Below, piece after piece: positions 1 through 5,817 of a DNA stretch of 7,110 bases. The DNA comes from an uncultured Akkermansia sp. (GTDB lineage Bacteria > Verrucomicrobiota > Verrucomicrobiia > Verrucomicrobiales > Akkermansiaceae). The position numbers and the translations under genes were made by a program. The notes beneath the pieces were generated by a model. That model had not been told where the DNA came from. It saw only the letters and a program-made list of their open reading frames with translations, and ran no database searches. Every line of letters starts with the position of its first letter. The stretch's first letter is position 1. The DNA lies in contig CAJGCY010000132.1 of assembly GCA_904501955.1 (NCBI GenBank), positions 1-7,110 on the forward strand, read 5' to 3'.

Positions 1-24
1 GGCGAAGCCGCGGAACCCCGGGGT
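1..24. repeat. REP-like hairpin, right half, cut by window edge
   Basis: The first 19 bases are identical, in the same orientation, to 6896-6914, where they form the second half of an imperfect palindrome (6884-6916) with a GCGGC-GAA-GCCGC core. Here the matching left arm would lie before the window. The following bases continue as ACCCCGGGGT, itself a palindrome. This is read as a copy of a dispersed REP-like element; family membership is an inference. Confidence 0.55.
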
Positions 25-69
25 AGCGTAAAAAAAGAAAATTGAGCCCGAAGCGACGCAGCGTAGGCC

Positions 70-175
70 GACATATAATGGCGAGGACCGTAGCGAAGCG
101 GCCAGCCACGGCGTAGCAAGCGAGCGAAGCGAGACGCGAAGCCGGGAGCTCCGAGCCGTTGTGGGCGCGTGTTTT
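70..175. repeat. Dispersed intergenic repeat, left copy
   Basis: Bases 70-100 are a perfect 31-base reverse complement of 7037-7067. After a 46-base stretch absent from the other copy (101-146, rich in GCGA/GAAGC runs), homology resumes at 147-158 (matching 7024-7035 inverted) and fades through a G/T-rich stretch ending in a T run. The copy at the right end lies inside a 157-bp element with terminal inverted repeats; this left copy has only the last few bases of those ends, so it is a partial or rearranged relative. No open reading frame of note covers it. Confidence 0.65.
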
Positions 176-230
176 TTTGTGTTTGCGACATTTTGAAACA
201 ATGCGGCATTTTTGAGCCACGCTTTATGCC

Positions 231-270
231 ACCCGCATACCGTTTCGGCAAGCCTCAACGGTACGCGGGT
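231..270. repeat. Long inverted repeat, possible terminator
   Basis: A 14-base arm at 231-244 pairs with 257-270 with a single A-C mismatch across a 12-base loop. On the + strand a T-rich tract (276-284) follows 5 bases after the stem, so it could terminate a transcript entering from the left. The loop is long and the T tract is offset, so a structural repeat is equally possible. ATGCGG (201-206) could alternatively pair with CCGCAT (233-238). Confidence 0.45.
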
Positions 271-293
271 TCGGATTTGTTTTTTACCCATTT

Positions 294-313
294 CCTAGGG
301 CTTACGCCCTAGG
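294..313. repeat. REP-like palindrome CCTAGGGC-TTAC-GCCCTAGG
   Basis: Perfect 8-bp stem with a 4-base loop, GC-rich at the loop end. It stands at the outer edge of the composite repeat at 325-409, in the position occupied by a different hairpin (6884-6916) at the right-hand copy. Short hairpins of this design are typical of REP-like elements; no REP-associated transposase gene is in the window. Confidence 0.6.
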
Positions 314-324
314 CTCTAAGTTAG

Positions 325-409
325 GTCACCCGCTGACGCGGGTTCAGAATTCCGCTCGCTTGCGCTCGCAAAATCCCCCACTATCACCCCTTCAACTTCC
401 GATTTATCG
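325..409 (-). repeat. Composite intergenic repeat, copy A
   Basis: This stretch is the inverted counterpart of 6800-6873. Shared modules, read + strand here, are the hairpin ACCCGC-TGAC-GCGGGT (328-343), an EcoRI-like GAATTC followed by a GCTCGC repeat (348-369), and the inner end CAACTTCCGATTTATCG (393-409). Copy A is about 11 bases longer in the middle. Similarity stops sharply after base 409. Orientation is set by taking the right-hand copy as +. Confidence 0.75.
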
Positions 410-533
410 GTGCGTTAATACCGTCCCTGCTGCATCACGGTGCAACGGCGAGAGGCCGGGAATGATATTCGGGGACATCAGGGCATTGTTTATTCAATGA
501 GCGAAAAACTTTCATTTACAGAAGCAATTACAC
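410..533. other. Upstream region without a gene
   Basis: Between the repeat and the first promoter I see no convincing gene, RNA or terminator. The short frames here lack Shine-Dalgarno sequences and protein-like composition. The DNA becomes more AT-rich from about 488 to 533, directly upstream of the promoter. Confidence 0.4.
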
Positions 534-562
534 TTGACCCGCGCCCTGCAATTTGTTACCCT
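534..562 (+). promoter_or_regulatory. Promoter of the thioredoxin-fold gene pair
   Basis: A -35 box TTGACC (534-539) and a -10 box TACCCT (557-562) are 17 bases apart, and TG at 554-555 gives an extended -10. Transcription would start near 569, only about 4 bases before the ATG at 573, so the mRNA would be nearly leaderless. This explains why no Shine-Dalgarno is seen. The -10 box is imperfect (C at two positions). Confidence 0.55.
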
Positions 563-572
563 GTGTGGCGTT

Positions 573-1151
573 ATGAAGCGCACCTTCTTATACCTCACTC
601 TACTGACCGGCATTTTTGCCGGAGTAATGACTCCTGCCGCCTTTGCGGATGAAGATTCCGCCCCCAAGACGGAAAAGAAAGTCAAAAAGAGCAAAAAAGG
701 CAAGGATGACGATGACACCGCGTCCAATCTTTCCCCGGTTGCCGAGGCTCTCAGCAACATCGAGCTACTGAGCGGCAAGCCCCTCAAAGGTGCTAAATAC
801 TACGTGTACCTGCACTCCGCCTCTTGGTGTGGTCCCTGCAAAGCCCTGATGCCCCAGATTGTCAAGGACTACAAGAAGATGAAGAAAAAGAAGGTGGAGG
901 TCATCCTCATCGGGCATGACAAGACCCCGGAGGCAGCAAAAGCTTACCTTGAGCACTACAAGGCGGATTTCCCCTGCATCCTCTACACGGATCCCGCCGT
1001 GAACTCCCTGCCCGGCTACACCGCCAACTTTGCGGGCATCCCCCACGCTACTATTGTGGATGCTGAGGGCAACCAAATCGTGGACGGTCACGGTAAAGAG
1101 GTGCTCGAGTGGCAGAAAATCTGCAAACCCGCTAAAAAGAAGAAGAAGTAA
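573..1151 (+). CDS. Secreted thioredoxin-fold protein, copy 1
   Basis: Predicted 192-residue exported thiol-disulfide protein. Residues 1-25 form a signal peptide (KR, then a hydrophobic core, likely cleavage AFA/DE). Residues 31-50 are an unusual charged linker, lysine-rich then DDDD. The thioredoxin fold spans about 66-180: the active site WCGPC lies at 85-89 and the cis-proline is probably P157 in GIPHAT. Extra cysteines are C135 and C184, the latter in an LEW-x-x-ICKP motif shared with the next gene. The tail ends in a run of lysines. Thioredoxin-like proteins of this kind act in the periplasm on disulfides; the substrate is unknown. Start 573 was chosen over the in-frame TTG at 534 because it begins the signal peptide and because 534 lies in the -35 box. 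It is probably co-transcribed with the paralogue 37 bases downstream. Confidence 0.85.
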   Translation: MKRTFLYLTLLTGIFAGVMTPAAFADEDSAPKTEKKVKKSKKGKDDDDTASNLSPVAEALSNIELLSGKPLKGAKYYVYLHSASWCGPCKALMPQIVKDYKKMKKKKVEVILIGHDKTPEAAKAYLEHYKADFPCILYTDPAVNSLPGYTANFAGIPHATIVDAEGNQIVDGHGKEVLEWQKICKPAKKKKK

Positions 1152-1188
1152 AACTCCTCTCCGGCAACCTATTAAATCATTCTCTATT

Positions 1189-1707
1189 ATGAAGAGCACC
1201 ATCACCTCCCTCGCTCTGGCGGCAAGCCTCTTTGCAGGCTTTGCCTCCGCTGCCGATGCGCCCGCCCCCGCTGCTCCTGCAGCTACGGAGGCCGCACTCC
1301 CCGCCGTCCCGGCTTATCTGAAAACGGCTACTTTCCTTACCGGTACACCCGCCACTGATGCGGACTTCTACATCTACCTCTTCTCCGCCTCTTGGTGTGG
1401 CCCCTGCCGCGCCATCATGCCCGAGTTCGTTGCTCAGTACCCGGATATGAAGGCCAATAAGGTGGAAATCATCCTCATCAGCGTCGATGACTCCGAGGAA
1501 GCAGCTAAGGCTTACATCGAGCACTACAAGGCAGGCCTCCCCGGCCTTTACGCCCGCACTCAGGTCGTTAAAAACCTGCCCTCCGTCATCATCCCCCGCA
1601 CCATCCCCACCGCTACCATCTTGACGGCCTCCGGTCAGGTACTCTACAACGGCCCCGCCAGACAAGCCCTCGAGTGGAAGCAAATCTGCAAGCCTGAGGC
1701 CAAGTAA
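1189..1707 (+). CDS. Secreted thioredoxin-fold protein, copy 2
   Basis: Predicted 172-residue exported thioredoxin-like protein and clear paralogue of the preceding gene. Residues 1-21 are a signal peptide (likely cleavage ASA/AD), followed by an Ala/Pro-rich linker to about residue 42. The active site WCGPC is at 69-73 and the probable cis-proline is P140 in TIPTAT. Shared with copy 1 are SASWCGPC, the stretch EEAAKAY-IEHYKA in related form, and the terminal LEW-KQ-ICKP with C167. It lacks the Lys-rich linker and lysine tail of copy 1, and has no counterpart to C135. No Shine-Dalgarno precedes ATG 1189; the frame stays open upstream to 1030, but that part overlaps copy 1 and is not protein-like. 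The gene is followed by a strong terminator, so the two genes form one operon. Oxidase, reductase or isomerase activity cannot be told from the motif. Confidence 0.86.
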   Translation: MKSTITSLALAASLFAGFASAADAPAPAAPAATEAALPAVPAYLKTATFLTGTPATDADFYIYLFSASWCGPCRAIMPEFVAQYPDMKANKVEIILISVDDSEEAAKAYIEHYKAGLPGLYARTQVVKNLPSVIIPRTIPTATILTASGQVLYNGPARQALEWKQICKPEAK

Positions 1708-1733
1708 TCGGCTTCTGCTGCCATATCTTTCCC

Positions 1734-1776
1734 CACCCCCGCCGCGATTATCCCGCAGCGGGGGTGATTCTTTTCT
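1734..1776 (+). terminator. Intrinsic terminator after the thioredoxin-fold pair
   Basis: CACCCCCGC (1734-1742) pairs perfectly with GCGGGGGTG (1758-1766), and an inner GCG/CGC (1744-1746 with 1754-1756) extends the stem past one mismatch around a 7-base loop. A T-rich tail (1768-1776, ATTCTTTTC type) follows on the + strand. On the minus strand the sequence after the hairpin is not T-rich, so it mainly serves the + strand operon, although the convergent Sel1 gene ends at 1778. Confidence 0.8.
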
Positions 1777-1777
1777 G

Positions 1778-2095
1778 CTATCCGCGCGGGGCGTGAAGCT
1801 CGTCCTCCGCTTGATCATCCCCCTCACTCGCTGCCCTCATCAGCCACGCCTCCGCTTCACTACTCCGCCCCTGCTCCTCCAGCACTGCCGCCAGCTTGCG
1901 CATGCCTTCCCAATCCCCCAACTCGGCGGCCACTCGATAATAAGACTCAGCTAAAGCGACATCAGATTTTATTGACGCAGTACCATACCGATACCTATCC
2001 CCCAAGGCCAGCAGCTCCTCGGTAATAGCCCCAAGCGTTTCCACAACATCATTCAATAAGCGAACATCAACTTGCATCCGCTCATTATAATCCAT
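1778..2095 (-). CDS. Small cytosolic Sel1/TPR-like repeat protein
   Basis: Predicted 105-residue protein with no signal peptide or membrane segment. Residues 29-93 contain two Sel1-type helical repeats: LGDRYRYG...DVALAESYYRVAAELGD, then GMRKLAAVLEEQG...AEAWLMRAASEGD. Such repeats mediate protein-protein contacts; the partner is unknown. The C-terminus is acidic, ending HAPRG. Start is uncertain: ATG 2095 has no Shine-Dalgarno, whereas in-frame ATG 2116 adds seven residues and has a weak GGTGG just upstream. The frame runs open to 2542, but that part is antisense to the regulator gene and not protein-like. The gene is divergent from the HTH/nuclease-helicase pair and convergent with the thioredoxin-fold operon, so it may be a third member of the accessory module or a bystander. 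Confidence 0.72.
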   Translation of the reverse strand: MDYNERMQVDVRLLNDVVETLGAITEELLALGDRYRYGTASIKSDVALAESYYRVAAELGDWEGMRKLAAVLEEQGRSSEAEAWLMRAASEGDDQAEDELHAPRG

Positions 2096-2126
2096 TGCAA
2101 GGGTAAACGAAAGCATATTCCACCGC

Positions 2127-2144
2127 TGCACACTATGTTGTGCA
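2127..2144. promoter_or_regulatory. Palindromic operator candidate TGCACA-N6-TGTGCA
   Basis: A perfect 6-bp inverted repeat with a 6-base spacer lies between the divergent Sel1 and HTH genes. It overlaps the -35 box of a possible + strand promoter (TTGTGC 2138-2143) and would lie just downstream of a minus-strand -10 candidate (TATATT, reading 2163 to 2158). Size and symmetry fit a dimeric XRE-family repressor; binding by the adjacent regulator is an inference. Confidence 0.5.
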
Positions 2145-2165
2145 CGGAGAAATGAGAAATATACA
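2138..2165 (+). promoter_or_regulatory. Candidate promoter of the HTH/nuclease-helicase operon
   Basis: TTGTGC (2138-2143) and TATACA (2160-2165) are 16 bases apart, giving a start near 2172 and a leader containing AAGAAGGG (2193-2200). The -35 box is part of the palindrome at 2127-2144, which would make the promoter directly repressible. An alternative is the -10-like TATACT at 2209-2214, which lacks a good -35 box but would put the start within about 2 bases of ATG 2223. Confidence 0.4.
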
Positions 2166-2213
2166 TTCCATCGACATCTTTCTCCTGGTCCCAAGAAGGG
2201 CGATCGGCTATAC

Positions 2214-2462
2214 TTGCAACCAATGCAGTCGGACGCCAAGATATTGGAGCGTATCGGAGAATCGCTTAAGGCATTACGCCGTTCACAAAATCTCACCCAA
2301 CAAAAGTTGAGTGAGCGCTGCCGGGTGCATCGCAAGTTCATCTCCATGGTAGAGCGCGGGCAACATAATGTTTCCGTGCTGACACTATGCCAAATCATAC
2401 ACGCGTTGGGTAAAGACTTTACCACCTTTATATGCGACTTGGAAAAGGAGCTGCAATCATGA
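2214..2462 (+). CDS. XRE-family helix-turn-helix regulator
   Basis: Predicted 82-residue DNA-binding protein, nearly all of it a Cro/CI-type (XRE) domain: residues 10-24 form helix 1, LTQQKLSERC about 27-36 helix 2, RKFISMVERG about 40-49 the recognition helix region, and VLTLCQIIHALG about 55-66 helix 4. The size suits a single-domain autorepressor like those controlling toxin-antitoxin or defence operons. Start choice is open: TTG 2214 (82 aa) has AAGAAGGG 13 bases upstream, rather far; ATG 2223 (79 aa) has no suitable Shine-Dalgarno but lies just after a -10-like TATACT. The stop overlaps the next start as ATGA (2459-2462), so the two proteins are translationally coupled. Its likely target is the palindrome at 2127-2144. 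Sequence sees the HTH; the role as repressor of the module is inferred. Confidence 0.87.
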   Translation: MQPMQSDAKILERIGESLKALRRSQNLTQQKLSERCRVHRKFISMVERGQHNVSVLTLCQIIHALGKDFTTFICDLEKELQS

Positions 2463-4459
2463 GCTCCGGCCAACAGACTTCCGCTTGTGCAAGAGCATTT
2501 TACGCTGCCCCCATCGCGCAATTTCTGCAACAAAGCGAGCACGAAATACTCGGCACAATCAACGCTCGCAACCCGGCGGCTCAGGTAACGCTACAGCAGA
2601 GCAACGCGTGGAGCAAAGAAATCAGCATTCTCAAGACAGCGCTCCACGGCATGCGCGAAGGGCGCATCATGTTTGAATACACCATTCCTCGCATGGGCAA
2701 ACGCGTGGATGCTGTCATTTTACACGGCAATGTCGTTTACCTGCTGGAGTTCAAATGCGGGGCTCGTGAATACGCAGCATACGCCCGCGACCAAGTTCTG
2801 GATTATGCGCTGGATTTGCGGAATTTCCATAAAGCCAGCCACGACAAACTGATTGCCTGCCTCATGGTGGCAGATGAAGCACCCGCCGCAGAGCAGGAAG
2901 TGGAAGAAAAGCAGAGAATCATCTCCCCCATTCGCTGCAATGCGCATAATATCCGCAGCGCTATAGAAAAAGTGGCAGCTGCGTATGATGAACCGGCATT
3001 TGACTACGTTGAGTGGGAGCGGGCAGAATACCTCCCCACACCCACCATTGTGGAGGCTGCGCAAGCCCTGTACCACGGGCACCAAGTACGCGAGATAACG
3101 CGTAGCGATGCCGACGCCACCAACCTCACCACCACCACCGGCGCCATCAACGGAATCATTGCTCACAGCAAATCAAATAAACGCAAGTCCATTTGTTTTG
3201 TAACGGGAGTGCCGGGCGCGGGTAAAACGCTCGTCGGGCTCAATATCGCTATAGAACACTCCCAGGCAGCAAAAGGAGAGCACGCTGTGTTCCTTTCCGG
3301 CAACTTCCCCTTGGTGACGGTGTTGCAAGAAGCCCTTGCGCGGGATAAAACGCTCCGAGCCAAAGAAGAGGGTGCCAAAATCACCAAAAAGGATGCCCTG
3401 CGAGAAACCTCGGCCTTCATTCAAATCATCCACAAATACCGCGATGAATTTGTGGGGAATGACAACATCCCACCGGAGCGTATCGTCATTTTTGATGAGG
3501 CGCAGCGGGCGTGGACTCATGAACAAATCGCCAAATTCATGAAAGATAAGAAAAAAGTGCCGGAGTTCTCCTACAGTGAACCGGAGTTTCTTATCAGCAC
3601 CATGAATCGCCATCGTGATTGGGCAGTCATTATCTGCCTTATCGGCGGCGGGCAGGAAATCAACACGGGAGAAGCCGGTTTGCCGGAGTGGTTTGACTCC
3701 CTGCAACGCTCTTTTGCGGATTGGGATGTATACTTGACACCTCAACTCAATGACTCAGAGTACCGCCACGGGCGCAGCTGGCAAAGCATGATTCAGGGCT
3801 TGAGCATTCACGAAAAAGCCGAGCTACATTTGGCAAACTCCGTGCGTTCCTTCCGCACCCCGGCGCTTGCTGCTTTCATCAAAGCACTGTTAGACATTGA
3901 CATTCCCGAGGCTCAGCGCTTGCATAGCGAAATCAAGGATAAATACCCCATCGTTCTCACGCGACGGTTAGCTACAGCCAGAAAGTGGGTTCGGGAGCAG
4001 TGCCGTGGCAACACCCGCTACGGTTTATTAGCCAGCAGTGGTGCACTGCGACTGAAACCGGAGGGTATTTTCATCAAAAACGAAGTCTCGGTAGCTAATT
4101 GGTTCCTGAATGACAAAAGCGACGTTCGCTCCAGCTACGCGTTGGAGGATACTGTGTCAGAGTTCGACATTCAGGGATTAGAGCTGGATTATACCCTGGT
4201 TGCTTGGGATGCCGACCTGCGCTACGTAGACGGAGCGTGGACATACAACAACTTCAGCGGCTCACAATGGCAGAGGGTCAGAGCGGAAGAAAAACAGCTA
4301 TACCTGAAAAATGCCTATCGCGTGCTGCTGACCCGAGCACGGCAGGGCATGGTCATCTTCGTACCGACAGGAAGCGAAACAGACCACACGCGAGCCCCGG
4401 AATACTATGAGGGCATTTACCTTTACTTGAAACAATTGGGTATTCCGGAACTACCCTAA
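2459..4459 (+). CDS. PD-(D/E)XK nuclease-like / Schlafen-group-3 (DUF2075) helicase
   Basis: Predicted 666-residue cytosolic protein in two parts. Residues 45-125 fit a PD-(D/E)XK nuclease core: E54 in the first helix, D84 in KRVDAVI, E97-F-K99 in YLLEFKCG, and Q112 in the next helix. From about 240 onward it has SF1 helicase motifs: Walker A GVPGAGKT 250-257, Walker B IVIFDEAQR 342-350, a motif III-like GGGQE 396-400, NSVRSFR 460-466, a motif V-like DIQGLELD 570-577, and motif VI YRVLLTRARQG 620-630. This is the arrangement of the former DUF2075, now Schlafen group 3-like helicase, family. All key residues are intact, so DNA or RNA cleavage coupled to ATP-driven translocation is expected; antiphage defence is an inference. 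Start 2459 has AAGGAG (2445-2450) at ideal spacing and overlaps the regulator stop; an in-frame ATG at 2432 lies inside the regulator and is less likely. No terminator is seen before the next promoter. Confidence 0.88.
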   Translation: MSSGQQTSACARAFYAAPIAQFLQQSEHEILGTINARNPAAQVTLQQSNAWSKEISILKTALHGMREGRIMFEYTIPRMGKRVDAVILHGNVVYLLEFKCGAREYAAYARDQVLDYALDLRNFHKASHDKLIACLMVADEAPAAEQEVEEKQRIISPIRCNAHNIRSAIEKVAAAYDEPAFDYVEWERAEYLPTPTIVEAAQALYHGHQVREITRSDADATNLTTTTGAINGIIAHSKSNKRKSICFVTGVPGAGKTLVGLNIAIEHSQAAKGEHAVFLSGNFPLVTVLQEALARDKTLRAKEEGAKITKKDALRETSAFIQIIHKYRDEFVGNDNIPPERIVIFDEAQRAWTHEQIAKFMKDKKKVPEFSYSEPEFLISTMNRHRDWAVIICLIGGGQEINTGEAGLPEWFDSLQRSFADWDVYLTPQLNDSEYRHGRSWQSMIQGLSIHEKAELHLANSVRSFRTPALAAFIKALLDIDIPEAQRLHSEIKDKYPIVLTRRLATARKWVREQCRGNTRYGLLASSGALRLKPEGIFIKNEVSVANWFLNDKSDVRSSYALEDTVSEFDIQGLELDYTLVAWDADLRYVDGAWTYNNFSGSQWQRVRAEEKQLYLKNAYRVLLTRARQGMVIFVPTGSETDHTRAPEYYEGIYLYLKQLGIPELP

Positions 4460-4483
4460 ACAAATAGACTCGGAGCAAAAGCC

Positions 4484-4512
4484 TTGACAGGGCGGGGCGG
4501 GCACTATAGAAT
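4484..4512 (+). promoter_or_regulatory. Promoter of the membrane protein/thioesterase operon
   Basis: A perfect -35 box TTGACA (4484-4489) is 17 bases from TAGAAT (4507-4512). The spacer is strikingly G-rich. The predicted start point, 7 bases after the -10 box, is 4519, exactly the A of the ATG, which implies a leaderless transcript. Confidence 0.7.
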
Positions 4513-4518
4513 AAGAGC

Positions 4519-5814
4519 ATGGGAGGTACTTTTTGCATCAGTAAGATACCGGGAATGCTCAGTGTGGGAGTGCGCATCATCATCGTAGCGGTGGGAGCGC
4601 TTATGTTGCTGCTGCTGGCGTCATTTCCAAGCAGCGTAGTGGGGCCGGAGCCGACGGTGATAATCCCCGGGGTAAGACACGAGTTTTTGGTAGAGTGGCA
4701 GAACTGGCTGTGGTTGGCACCGTGGTTGCTGATGGAGCTGGCCGCCATCATGGGGGCAAAGCGCAATTTTGTATGGTACTGCGGGTTGGGCGGCTTCATG
4801 GTGTTGCTGATGCTGGCCTACCCAATCATCCAAGCGACTCGGCCGGAGCTGGTGCACCCCATGTTCCGCGAGATGGTGTACAACATCGAGCTGCAGGAAG
4901 TGGCGGAAAAAATCAGCCTTCTGCACGAGAATTCCGCCTATCGCGACAGGTGCTTGGCATTCGGGCTGCCCATACTGTGGGCACTGCTGGGGCTGAGCAT
5001 CTTCATACGCTCCGTGGTGCTGGGGTACCTGATGAGCCTGAAGCACCGCCCGGAGGAGAATGAGTTCAACACGGTGGATGCGGCGGACATAGCGCCTGAT
5101 GCGGAGAACGCCCGCACGGTGAAAGAGATAGCCGCCAACCCGCAGGCGGTGAAGCCGCAGTTCAAGTTCGGGGAGGCGGACAAGGGCTTGGTCGCGCACC
5201 TGCGCGCTCTGTTGCAGCGCATGCAGTACCTGCGCACGGTGCGAGGGCTGTGCTGGCTGGGCGCCGCCTGCGCGGTGCTGCTGTGGTTCCTGCTCTACCC
5301 CATGCCGGATGAGCAGCAGGCGCTGGAGCGTGACTTGGAGGCCATGTATGAAACCACGGTGGATGCCGAGGGTAACACCGTGGGCACCACCCGCGCCGTG
5401 TATGCCGCGCTGCGCGTCATGAAGTATGCCACAGAGCAGCGCAGCCTCGACAACAAAACCGTGGCAGAAGCCGAGCGCTGGCTGCAACTGGACCGCGCCC
5501 CGGCAGCATACCGCGAGCTCATCCGCAATGAGGATATAGAGGCACTGACACTCATGCCGCTGCGCCTCAAGGACAGCGTGCCGTATGCGCGATTCCTGAG
5601 CATTACGGACGGCAGGCTGCAGGCGGTCATGGTGCTCAATCTGAACACGAATGACAAAGATTCCGCCACGGGTGCCCCCCTCATCCTGCCGGAGACCAAG
5701 ATAAACTTCCCCCAGTATTTCGAGAACGGCTGGGATAGCGCGGAAGACAAGCGCCGCGCCCACCCCTACTTGGAGGATGAGATTTACCAATTCAACAACG
5801 CCATTTTCCTATAA
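4519..5814 (+). CDS. Unrecognised five-helix membrane protein
   Basis: I do not recognise this 431-residue protein. Probable membrane helices are at 16-35, 61-80, 84-105, 145-173 and 243-261. Between helices 4 and 5 is a soluble loop (about 174-240), acidic at first and basic near 229-242. After helix 5 comes a 170-residue soluble domain (262-431) with a helical start (DEQQALERDLEAMYETT) and later strand-like segments (LQAVMVLNLN), ending in a hydrophobic AIFL. No enzyme motif or signature cysteine pattern is visible. Start 4519 is taken because the promoter places +1 there; ATG 4555 (M13) is an alternative, though it also lacks a good Shine-Dalgarno. Codon use is GC-rich. It is followed after 3 bases by a thioesterase gene, so the two are almost certainly co-transcribed, but no functional link is evident. 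A lineage-specific envelope protein is the safest description. Confidence 0.8.
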   Translation: MGGTFCISKIPGMLSVGVRIIIVAVGALMLLLLASFPSSVVGPEPTVIIPGVRHEFLVEWQNWLWLAPWLLMELAAIMGAKRNFVWYCGLGGFMVLLMLAYPIIQATRPELVHPMFREMVYNIELQEVAEKISLLHENSAYRDRCLAFGLPILWALLGLSIFIRSVVLGYLMSLKHRPEENEFNTVDAADIAPDAENARTVKEIAANPQAVKPQFKFGEADKGLVAHLRALLQRMQYLRTVRGLCWLGAACAVLLWFLLYPMPDEQQALERDLEAMYETTVDAEGNTVGTTRAVYAALRVMKYATEQRSLDNKTVAEAERWLQLDRAPAAYRELIRNEDIEALTLMPLRLKDSVPYARFLSITDGRLQAVMVLNLNTNDKDSATGAPLILPETKINFPQYFENGWDSAEDKRRAHPYLEDEIYQFNNAIFL

Positions 5815-5817
5815 ACC

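Noticed and set aside
1..409. CRISPR array or tRNA in the left repeat region
   Set aside because: Repeats are not regularly spaced and no cloverleaf with a T-loop GTTCRA-type motif could be found.
765..1205. Minus-strand frame opposite the first thioredoxin-fold gene
   Set aside because: No recognisable domain and fully antisense to a clear gene.
1177..1827. Minus-strand frame of 216 codons over the second thioredoxin-fold gene
   Set aside because: Gly/Arg-rich translation typical of an antisense shadow; the + strand has a signal peptide and WCGPC motif.
2432..2458. Earlier in-frame ATG for the nuclease-helicase
   Set aside because: It lies inside the regulator gene with no Shine-Dalgarno, whereas ATG 2459 has AAGGAG at the right distance and the ATGA overlap.
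2096..2542. Upstream extension of the Sel1 minus-strand frame
   Set aside because: This part is antisense to the HTH gene and the start of the nuclease-helicase gene, and its translation is Cys/Arg/Ser-rich and not protein-like.
4621..5790. Long minus-strand open frame of 389 codons
   Set aside because: It is antisense to the membrane protein gene in GC-rich DNA, has a His/Gln/Arg-rich repetitive composition, and lacks a start signal; the + strand frame has clear membrane helices and a promoter.
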